Positions 5,619 through 11,260 of a DNA stretch of 11,260 nucleotides are shown one piece after another. Position 1 is the stretch's first letter; each line of letters starts with the position of its first letter. Below the pieces are notes generated by a model, which made no database searches, was not told the DNA's origin, and worked only from the letters and a program-made list of their open reading frames with translations. The stretch is from JAFNAG01 sp964353465 (GTDB lineage Bacteria; Acidobacteriota; UBA6911), in the NCBI GenBank assembly GCA_964353465.1, contig CAYGWQ010000173.1, forward strand, positions 1-11,260. Reading direction: 5' to 3'. Position numbers and translations under genes: made by a program.

Positions 5619-6656
5619 TTACTTGATGGTCTGCCCGACCAGGCCCTTGTTCACCAGAATCTTGACCTCGACACGCCGGTTCTGTTTCCGGCCGTCAAGG
5701 GTGGCATTATCGGCAACCGGCTGCTTGGCGCCAAAGCCGAAGGGGGTTACCAGCCGGCGCAGCGGGATCGCATGATTTTCCGTGAGGTAGCGGACTACCG
5801 CATCAGCCCGGCGTTCACTCAGGCGCTCATTGGCGGTTGCATCTCCCTCGGACGAGGCAAAGCCGGTCACTTCGATCATGTAACCTTTTTCATTCTTGGC
5901 CGCCGCTGCAAGCGTGTCAAGCTGCCCCTGGGCTTCCTTGGTGAGGGTGGCGCTGCCGAGGGCGAAACGCACCGCGGTCGTGCTCTTCACGTCGTAATCG
6001 TCCAGCGAAGAGATGCGTTCGTTGGCGGCGCGGCCCGTAGCTCTGGCTGCCTCGGTTCCCTCGCGCGCAGCATCCGCCGCTGCCTGCTTGGCGGAATCCC
6101 CGGTGTCCTGGGCGGCCTTGGCAGCGCTGCGCGCCGCCTTGGCAATCGAAGTAACCTCTTCGACCTGGCCGGAAAGACGCTGCGCATTCTGTTCGGACTG
6201 GACCAGTTTGGTTTCCACCTCGGTCAGCCGGGTCTCGACCGGCTCAACCCGAGTCTCGAGCGAGCTGGCGTAACGAAAATCAGAATCCTTGACCCTGATC
6301 TGGTCCGCGACCATCTTGTCCGCGGCATCGCTTCTGCCGGTAACCTCGATGTTCAAACCGCGCATCAACTGGGTTGTGGCATAGTTGCGGCCGGCCCGGA
6401 AGAAATTGCTCTTTTTTTCCTTAACTGCGGTAGTGTTGGTTAATGTGACGACGATATTGGATCCTTGGGCATTGCGTACCGTCAAGGTGTCCGCGTCGCG
6501 CTTCACGATGACACCTTGGATGGTCGTCTTCTGCCCGGATACGGCCTGCGAATTAGTCTGCGGGTCCGAGCTCTGGGCGTATAAGCCCGACGCCAGGATC
6601 ACAGGCAAGAGCAAGGCCACCAGGCGCACGGACCAGCGTTTTTGGGTGATATTCAT
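5619..6656 (-). CDS. OmpA-domain envelope protein with DUF5666-like N-terminus
   Basis: A 345-residue exported protein that probably tethers the outer envelope to peptidoglycan. Residues 1-27 are a signal peptide ending LYA. Residues about 40-125 (IQGVIVKRDADTLTVRN, GLNIEVTGRSD) look like a small beta domain of the DUF5666/OB kind. Residues about 130-205 are an Ala/Glu/Arg-rich predicted coiled coil (VETRLTEVETKL, then AARSAAKAAQDTGDSAKQAA). The C-terminus is an OmpA domain: VRFALGSATLT, NERLSERRADAVVRYL and GRKQNRRVEVKI. The Asp that normally binds diaminopimelate (G-H-T-D) is replaced, as the motif reads GFASSEGD; the later Asn/Leu-Ser/Arg signature is kept. ATG 6656 is chosen because GGAGG (6664-6668 on the plus strand) is seven bases upstream. 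ATG 6662 would be too close to it. Divergent from the repeat-protein gene. Confidence 0.88.
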   Translation of the reverse strand: MNITQKRWSVRLVALLLPVILASGLYAQSSDPQTNSQAVSGQKTTIQGVIVKRDADTLTVRNAQGSNIVVTLTNTTAVKEKKSNFFRAGRNYATTQLMRGLNIEVTGRSDAADKMVADQIRVKDSDFRYASSLETRVEPVETRLTEVETKLVQSEQNAQRLSGQVEEVTSIAKAARSAAKAAQDTGDSAKQAAADAAREGTEAARATGRAANERISSLDDYDVKSTTAVRFALGSATLTKEAQGQLDTLAAAAKNEKGYMIEVTGFASSEGDATANERLSERRADAVVRYLTENHAIPLRRLVTPFGFGAKQPVADNATLDGRKQNRRVEVKILVNKGLVGQTIK

Positions 6657-6662
6657 AGACAT

Positions 6663-6735
6663 TCCTCCGTGAATTAGAAAAACCTATAATACCCGTTAGC
6701 TTAAACCTTAAATCTCGCATAAACTTATTGGGATG
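6663..6735. promoter_or_regulatory. AT-rich divergent promoter region
   Basis: This AT-rich stretch separates the minus-strand OmpA-like gene from the plus-strand repeat-protein gene. TATAAT at 6685-6690 is a perfect plus-strand -10. On the minus strand the overlapping TATTAT (6691-6686) would give ompA a leader of about 23 bases. I found no good -35 for either direction, so the assignment is weak. Confidence 0.35.
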
Positions 6736-6772
6736 TCGATACCTATTCGTGCTTTTTTTGCCTCTTTCCTAT

Positions 6773-6801
6773 GCGGACGCCGGACAGCCGCCGGCGTCCG
6801 C
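6773..6801 (+). repeat. 11-bp perfect stem-loop in the leader of the repeat-protein gene
   Basis: GCGGACGCCGG (6773-6783) and CCGGCGTCCGC (6791-6801) pair perfectly around a 7-base loop. It lies 16 bases before the AGGAGGAG ribosome site (6818-6825) of the next gene. It may be an intergenic palindrome or a leader structure affecting translation. The T-run is on the wrong side for a plus-strand terminator. Confidence 0.5.
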
Positions 6802-6831
6802 CGCGCAACTGACCTGCAGGAGGAGAAAGCC

Positions 6832-7602
6832 TTGCAACCGGAAGACACTTCATTGACGACCCTATCAAAACGTATCGAAAGACTGGAGCGCGAGAACCGC
6901 CGGCTCCGTCAGGCCGGATTCCTGGTCTTGCTGGGCTGCGCTGCCGTCTTCCTCATGGGCCAGGCGAAGACCCCCAAAGCCGGAACGTTGAACGTCGCCA
7001 AGGCGCTCGAAGCCGGCAAATTCGTCCTCAAGGATGGCCGAGGCCAAAAGCGCGCGGAATTGGGCCTCTTTGCCGACCGGCCCGCCCTGGTTTTTTATGA
7101 AACCGGCGAGAAGGCCTCTCTCTCCCTGGGCGCGGAGCCCGACGGTGCGGGACTCACTCTCTACGAAGGCAACACCCGGAAGGCGGCCGCCTTCAGCATC
7201 ACCGAGAATGGCCCGCTGCTGACCTTGTACGGCGCCGGGATTAAGCGTCTGAACCTGAGCGTGACCAACCGGGGACCGGCCGTGGGGCTGCTCGGGCGGA
7301 ACAGCGAAGCCAAAGCCGCGCTCGGCTTGACTGCGGATGACGATCCGTTCCTTCACCTGTTCGGACCTGCGGAACGGGGCGGCACGCAGCTGGTGGCGGC
7401 GCCTGATCGCACAGCATTGCGGTTTTTTGATGCATCGGACAAGGCGCGCGCTGTCCTGGGCATTGTGGATAAAGAGAGCTCCCCCGGACTGGTGCTCAAC
7501 GACGATGCCGGGACGGCGCGGGCGATCCTCATGCTGACTTCAGAGGGGCCGGGGATGGACTTCTTCGATAAAAACAAAACCAGGACCTGGACAGCGCGCT
7601 GA
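6832..7602 (+). CDS. Membrane-anchored protein with about nine 22-residue tandem repeats
   Basis: A 256-residue protein that I do not recognise by name, though similar proteins occur in acidobacteria. Residues 8-27 (LTTLSKRIERLERENRRLRQ) are a heptad-type coiled coil, followed by one transmembrane helix (28-43). From residue 63 to the end there are about nine degenerate repeats of 21-24 residues. The pattern is roughly P-x-L-x-L-Y/F-D/G-x-x-G-K-x-R-A-x-L-x-L-x-x-D-G, as in PALVFYETGEKASLSLG and TALRFFDASDKARAVLG. Alternating hydrophobics and turn residues suggest a stacked beta structure outside the membrane. TTG 6832 is chosen because AGGAGGAG ends six bases upstream. The frame extends upstream to 6733, but that start has no ribosome site and would add an Arg-rich non-family leader. 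It lies 59 bases before the dehydrogenase and may share its transcript. Function unknown. Confidence 0.75.
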   Translation: MQPEDTSLTTLSKRIERLERENRRLRQAGFLVLLGCAAVFLMGQAKTPKAGTLNVAKALEAGKFVLKDGRGQKRAELGLFADRPALVFYETGEKASLSLGAEPDGAGLTLYEGNTRKAAAFSITENGPLLTLYGAGIKRLNLSVTNRGPAVGLLGRNSEAKAALGLTADDDPFLHLFGPAERGGTQLVAAPDRTALRFFDASDKARAVLGIVDKESSPGLVLNDDAGTARAILMLTSEGPGMDFFDKNKTRTWTAR

Positions 7603-7661
7603 ATGGATCGACAGCCGTGGTCGATGCTCGAAGATCCGAGGCCAGTGCCGGGAGGTGATCC

Positions 7662-8672
7662 ATGGGAGTTCCTCAAAAAATGCGTGCGATGGTGCTGGTC
7701 TCTTCCGGGGAGCCGCTACAGGCGATGGAGCTACCGGTACCCGCTCCGGGGCCGGTGCAGGTTCTGGTCGAAATTGCAGCCTGCGGCGTTTGCCGGACAG
7801 ACGTGCACATTGCGGACGGAGAACTCCAACAGCCTAAGCTGCCTCTTGTTCTCGGCCATGAGATCGTCGGCACCATCATTCTCACGGGGAACGAAGTTCG
7901 AGGATTGTCCCCGGGAGACCGGGTCGGAGTCCCATGGCTCGGATTCAGCGACGGCACGTGCGCCTATTGCATCCAGGGCCGCGAGAACCTCTGCGACCAT
8001 CCGCTTTTCACCGGCTACAACATCGACGGCGGCTATGCAGAATATGCCGTTGCAGATCACCGCTACTGCTACCGCTTGCCGGACTCCTATGACGATGTCG
8101 CAGTGGCGCCGCTCCTGTGCGCCGGGCTCGTCGGCTATCGGTCCTATCGCATGGCAGGCAGGAATGCCGTGCGGCTCGGCTTTTACGGCTTCGGCGCCGC
8201 CGCGCATCTTCTGGCGCAGATCGCTGCCTACGAAGGGAAGAAGGTCTATGCTTTCACCAAGCCCGGCGACCTGGAAGCGCAGGACTTCGCACGCCGGCTG
8301 GGAGCGGTATGGGCCGGCTCCTCCCAGGAGTTGCCGCCGGAAAAGCTGGATGCGGCAATCCTCTTTGCTCCGGTGGGCGCGCTGGTCCCGGCTGCGCTCC
8401 GCGCGACAGCCAAGGGAGGGATCATCGTCTGCGGCGGCATTCACATGAGCGACATTCCGGCATTCCCTTACGAGATTCTCTGGGAGGAGCGCTCGATATG
8501 TTCGGTCGCAAACCTTACGCGGCAGGACGGCAGGGAGTTTTTCGAGATCGCCTCCAGGGCGCACGTAAAGGCAGAAGTGGTCGTTTTCCCACTCGAACAG
8601 GCTAATGCGGCCCTCGAGGGCGTGCGGAAGGGGCGCCTGGAAGGTGCTGCGGTGTTGCAGATCCGCTCCTGA
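7662..8672 (+). CDS. Zinc-dependent alcohol dehydrogenase (MDR superfamily, CAD2-like)
   Basis: A 336-residue medium-chain dehydrogenase that oxidises alcohols or reduces aldehydes with NAD(P). Catalytic zinc ligands are visible: Cys44 in CGVCRTD, His66-Glu67 in GHE and Cys153 in PLLCAGLVGYRS. The structural zinc lobe has Cys100, Cys103 and Cys111 at canonical spacing, but the first position is Asp97 instead of Cys (FSDGTCAYC). The Rossmann motif is FYGFGAAAH (174-182). After the second strand, FTKP rather than an acidic residue suggests NADP(H) preference. The C-terminal GIHMSDIPAFPYEILWEERSI and VANLTRQDGREF match the CAD2-like branch. The start is secure: GGGAGGTGAT precedes ATG 7662 with six bases spacing. 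Substrate cannot be told from sequence. It lies between the repeat protein and dcyD, which gives no clear pathway link. Confidence 0.9.
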   Translation: MGVPQKMRAMVLVSSGEPLQAMELPVPAPGPVQVLVEIAACGVCRTDVHIADGELQQPKLPLVLGHEIVGTIILTGNEVRGLSPGDRVGVPWLGFSDGTCAYCIQGRENLCDHPLFTGYNIDGGYAEYAVADHRYCYRLPDSYDDVAVAPLLCAGLVGYRSYRMAGRNAVRLGFYGFGAAAHLLAQIAAYEGKKVYAFTKPGDLEAQDFARRLGAVWAGSSQELPPEKLDAAILFAPVGALVPAALRATAKGGIIVCGGIHMSDIPAFPYEILWEERSICSVANLTRQDGREFFEIASRAHVKAEVVVFPLEQANAALEGVRKGRLEGAAVLQIRS

Positions 8673-8786
8673 TCGGGGGAAAACCGCCTTGAGCTGGGAT
8701 GGCTCTTCGCATAAGCTGGGCTGTCTTTTTTCATCGATCCTGGTTTTTTTACTTTCATCGGTCCAAATGGATACGGAGGTTTTTAC

Positions 8787-9785
8787 ATGAATCTGGCACG
8801 CTTTCCCCGCAGGCGATACACGGAGGGGCCTACTCCCCTCGAGGCCGCGCCGAGGTTTTCCGCCGCAATCGGCGGCCCGAACATCTACATCAAGAGAGAC
8901 GATCTGCTGGGATTATCGGCCGGCGGAAATAAGACCCGAAAACTCGAGTTTCTGGTTGCCGATGCTCTGGCACATGGCGCCGACACCCTGATCACTTGCG
9001 GCGCCGTGCAATCCAACCATTGCCGGTTGACCCTCGCGGCAGCCGTGAAGGAGGGATTGAAGTGCCGGCTGGTGCTGGAAGAACGGGTTCCGAACAGCTA
9101 CAAGCCGGATGCGAGTGGCAACATCTTCCTGTTTCGGCTCCTGGGGGTCGAGAAGATCAAAGTTGTGCCCGGCGGTTCGGACATGTTGAAAGAAATGGGG
9201 ACGGTTGCGGATGAAGTTGCTGCGGAAGGCCGCAAGCCGTATGTCATTCCCGGAGGTGGCTCCAATCCCATCGGGGCAACCGGATATGTCGCCTGCGCCG
9301 AGGAAATATTGCACCAGGCTTTCGAGCAGGGCGTCAACTTGGATCGGGTCATTTGCGCCAGCGGCAGTGCCGGCACTCATGCGGGGCTGGTTACGGGCTT
9401 CCATGGCAACAACAGCAACATCCCGGTGGTCGGCATCGACGTTAGCCGTCCCAAGGAGTTGCAGGAAAAGCTCGTGTATGACCTGGTCCAGAAAACTGCA
9501 GTTCATGTCGGCATCCGGGCGGAAATCCCCCGCGATGCTGTGCTGTGTTTCGGCGACTATGTCGGTCGCGGGTACTCGATCCCTACCCCTGAAATGGCCG
9601 CAGCGGTGAGACTGCTGGCCCGGACCGAGGGTATCCTGCTGGATCCAGTATACACCGGCAAGGCGATGGCCGGCTTGATCGACCTGGCCCGCAAGGGTTT
9701 CTTCAAGAAAAACGAGAACATTCTGTTTGTGCACACAGGCGGCTCGCCCGCCCTGTATGCATACATGCAGGATCTTCTCGACTAA
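8787..9785 (+). CDS. dcyD: D-cysteine desulfhydrase (PLP-dependent)
   Basis: A 332-residue fold-type II PLP enzyme of the ACC deaminase/D-cysteine desulfhydrase family. DcyD splits D-cysteine into pyruvate, sulfide and ammonia in the cytoplasm. The PLP lysine is Lys49 in SAGGNKTRKLE. The catalytic Ser-Asn-His is residues 76-78 in GAVQSNH. Other family blocks are IYIKRDD, HGADTLIT, YVIPGGGSNPIGATGY, ASGSAGTHAGL, GILLDPVYTGKAMAGL and LFVHTGGSPALYAY. All agree closely with the enterobacterial DcyD as I remember it, so I prefer that to ACC deaminase. ATG 8787 has GGAGG at 8775-8779, seven bases upstream. It follows the dehydrogenase by 114 bases containing two T-runs but no clear promoter. An amino-acid permease pseudogene follows 111 bases later, which hints at past uptake of its substrate. 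Confidence 0.88.
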   Translation: MNLARFPRRRYTEGPTPLEAAPRFSAAIGGPNIYIKRDDLLGLSAGGNKTRKLEFLVADALAHGADTLITCGAVQSNHCRLTLAAAVKEGLKCRLVLEERVPNSYKPDASGNIFLFRLLGVEKIKVVPGGSDMLKEMGTVADEVAAEGRKPYVIPGGGSNPIGATGYVACAEEILHQAFEQGVNLDRVICASGSAGTHAGLVTGFHGNNSNIPVVGIDVSRPKELQEKLVYDLVQKTAVHVGIRAEIPRDAVLCFGDYVGRGYSIPTPEMAAAVRLLARTEGILLDPVYTGKAMAGLIDLARKGFFKKNENILFVHTGGSPALYAYMQDLLD

Positions 9786-9891
9786 CGGTCGGGGCCTGCA
9801 GTGGGCGCCGGATGCCAGGCGGCGCTCTATAAGAAAACGACACTCCAAGCCCCGTCCGGCGGCCGGGGCCTACTGCGGTCGGGGCCTGCAG
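9786..9891. repeat. Repeat island between dcyD and the permease
   Basis: CGGTCGGGGCCTGCAG occurs twice in direct orientation, 9786-9801 and 9876-9891. Just before the second copy, CGGCGGCCGGGGCCTAC (9857-9873) repeats 17 bases of the 33-bp repeat found at both window ends. Both units share CGGGGCCT. The island ends six bases before the permease start codon, leaving no obvious ribosome site. I see no gene in it. Confidence 0.65.
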
Positions 9892-9896
9892 ATGCC

Positions 9897-11210
9897 ATGA
9901 GATCATCGGCAAAGAGACCGGTGGATGCTCAGACATTGCGGCGCGAACTGGGCCGCTGGGACCTCACGGCCATCGGCGTGAATCAGGTAATCGGCGGAGC
10001 GATATTCCTGATGCCCTCCCAGGTAGCCGCGCAGCTCGGCGCCTGGAGCGCTGTGGCTTTCGTGGCGGCCGGTCTGGCTTCGCTTCTGGTGGCCCTTTGC
10101 TTTGCCGAGGTGGGAAGCCGGTTTGAAGGCACCGGCGGTCTGTACCTTTACACGAGCGCAGCCTTCGGTAGGTTCGCAGGATTCGAGGTCGGCTTCATGC
10201 AGTGGTTCACGCGTGTGGCCAGTCATTCCTCGATCGTAAACGGCTTGGCTCTGGCTCTGGGCTTCTACTGGCCGGCTGCCTCGGCCGGTTGGGGGCGCAG
10301 CGCCGTCATCATCGGACTGACCGTCCTCCTCACTGCAATCAACGTTGTCGGCATCCGGCAAAGCGCCTGGGCCGTCAACCTGCTGACCATCGGGAAGCTG
10401 TTGCCCCTCGCGGTTTTCATCGGCGTCGGGTCCTTTTTCTTCAATCCTTTGCATCTGGGCTCATGGGGCCCGTGACCTGGCACCAGATGGGAACGGCGGC
10501 TTTGCTGATGATCTTCGTATTCGGCGGCTACGACGTGGTTCCCGTGCCTGCCGGCGAAGCGAGCAACCCGCGGCGCCATATCCCCTTCGCGCTGGTAATG
10601 ACCATTGCCGTTGTTACCGTTGTGATGACTTTGACCCAGCTCGTCGCGGCAGGCACACTCCCCAATCTGGCATCGTCAAAGACATCGCTGGCGGATGCCG
10701 CCTCACTCTGTATGGGAGGCGCCGGAGCCCTGCTGATCGGCATCGGCTCGGTGATCTCCATGACGGGCAACAATGCGGGGCAGATCCTGACGGGATCGCG
10801 CATGCTCTTCGCCCTGGCTGAGAATGGGTAGCTTCCGGGATGGTTCGGCCGCATCCATCCGCGGTTTCGCACGCCTGCCAATGCGATTTTTTTCCGCAAG
10901 CGTGGCGCTTGTCCTGGCGCTGACGGGCTCCTTCGTCAAACTGGCAGTGGTCAGCGCGGTGGCACTCCTGGTCACCTATACGGGAGCGTGCGCGTCAACG
11001 CTGATCCTGCGCAGACAGCGCTTCGAAGGCCAGGTCAAACGGCCGACTTTTGTGATTCCGATGGGGCCTGTGGTGCCGATTGTGGCCGTCCTGATTTCCG
11101 TCGCCATCCTTTTTGGCGCCACTCGCGAGCAGATCCTGGGAGGTAGCCTGGCCCTTGCCGCCGGAGCCTTCCTGTTCGCCATTAATTCGTTCATCAGCCG
11201 TCCGCGGTAG
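9897..11210 (+). pseudogene. APC-family amino-acid permease, broken by three lesions
   Basis: A polytopic transporter of the amino acid-polyamine-organocation family, about 437 residues if repaired. ATG 9897 opens with GRWDLTAIGVNQVIGGAIFLMPSQVA, the family's first helix. The frame runs to about 10462, where one base is missing: the original frame stops at TGA 10473, while the family sequence (MGPVTWHQMGTAALLMIFVFGGYDVVPVPAGEASNPRRHIPF) resumes one frame over. At 10829-10831 a TAG replaces the expected GAG within ALAENG[E]LPGWFGRIHPRF. At 10887-10893 a seven-T run carries an extra T; with six the protein reads NAIFSASVALVLALTG and returns to the first frame. The end, FLFAINSFISRPR, runs into the right 33-bp repeat, which supplies the TAG stop. 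No ribosome site is visible. Substrate is unknown; position after dcyD suggests an amino acid. Assembly error could explain some of the indels but not easily the TAG. Confidence 0.82.
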
Positions 11211-11238
11211 GCCCCGGCCGCCGAGACTGTCTCAAAAC
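11206..11238 (-). repeat. 33-bp repeat, right copy (inverted relative to 23-55)
   Basis: A perfect reverse complement of 23-55. Its first bases hold the TAG stop of the permease pseudogene (11208-11210). Beyond it, CTGTCTCAAAACTCGCTC (11227-11244) closely resembles CTGTCGCGAAACTCGCTC at the end of the 279-bp element (4236-4253). The two repeats therefore appear to belong to one family. Confidence 0.85.
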
Positions 11239-11260
11239 TCGCTCGCGGCAGTTCCACCGC

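Noticed and set aside
8913..9848. Long minus-strand open frame opposite dcyD, and similar ones opposite the TetR, RND, OmpA-like and dehydrogenase genes
   Set aside because: They lie antisense to well-supported genes in GC-rich DNA, have no family similarity I can see, and lack ribosome sites.
10829..10831. TAG in the permease read as pyrrolysine or another recoded codon
   Set aside because: The position is an ordinary Glu in the family, and two frameshifts lie in the same gene. Decay is simpler.
23..11238. An 11-kb composite transposon bounded by the 33-bp repeats
   Set aside because: No transposase or recombinase is encoded inside, the genes are ordinary chromosomal ones, and part of the repeat recurs internally.

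Overview
The window looks like chromosomal DNA from an Acidobacteriota-type bacterium, probably Solibacter/Bryobacter-like. I infer this from the GC-rich coding DNA, a secreted VWFA-domain protein of the type expanded in acidobacteria, a small membrane protein with tandem degenerate repeats, and intergenic GC-rich palindromes of the 'ccctccggg' and 'gccccgggc-gcaa-gcccggggc' kind. No rRNA or tRNA fixes the taxonomy, so this is recognition rather than proof.

Layout. (1) 122-3456, plus strand: a TetR regulator followed by a TolC/adaptor/RND efflux operon that is clearly decayed. The TolC-like gene has a one-base frameshift, the adaptor has lost most of its middle in frame, and the RND pump stops after about 300 of roughly 1,000 residues. 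A perfect 18-bp palindromic operator lies between tetR and the operon, and a related imperfect copy lies in front of tetR. A long palindromic hairpin sits just after the truncated pump gene. (2) 3570-4187, plus strand: the most interesting locus. A carboxymuconolactone decarboxylase/AhpD-like protein is interrupted only by an in-frame TGA, exactly where the second cysteine of the CxxC motif belongs. A stem-loop with the spacing and loop guanines expected of a bacterial SECIS element starts six bases downstream. I read it as a selenoprotein with a Cys-Asp-Tyr-Sec redox site. (3) 4226-4504: a 279-bp non-coding element with perfect 24-bp terminal inverted repeats and several internal hairpins. 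It ends inside the stop codon of the next gene. (4) 4498-6656, minus strand: an OmpA-domain envelope protein and a secreted VWFA protein. (5) 6832-9785, plus strand: a coiled-coil/single-TM protein with about nine 22-residue repeats, a zinc-dependent alcohol dehydrogenase and a D-cysteine desulfhydrase. (6) 9786-11238: a small repeat island, then an amino-acid permease pseudogene with three separate lesions. Its stop codon lies in a 33-bp repeat that is a perfect inverted copy of one at bases 23-55.

How the parts relate. The efflux operon and permease look like transport functions being lost, although single-base lesions in them could partly be assembly errors. The regulator, envelope proteins, dehydrogenase and D-cysteine desulfhydrase are intact. 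The permease following dcyD suggests a former uptake-and-degradation pair for an amino acid, but the substrate is unknown. If the Sec reading is right, the genome must also encode the Sec machinery (selA, selB, selC, selD) elsewhere.
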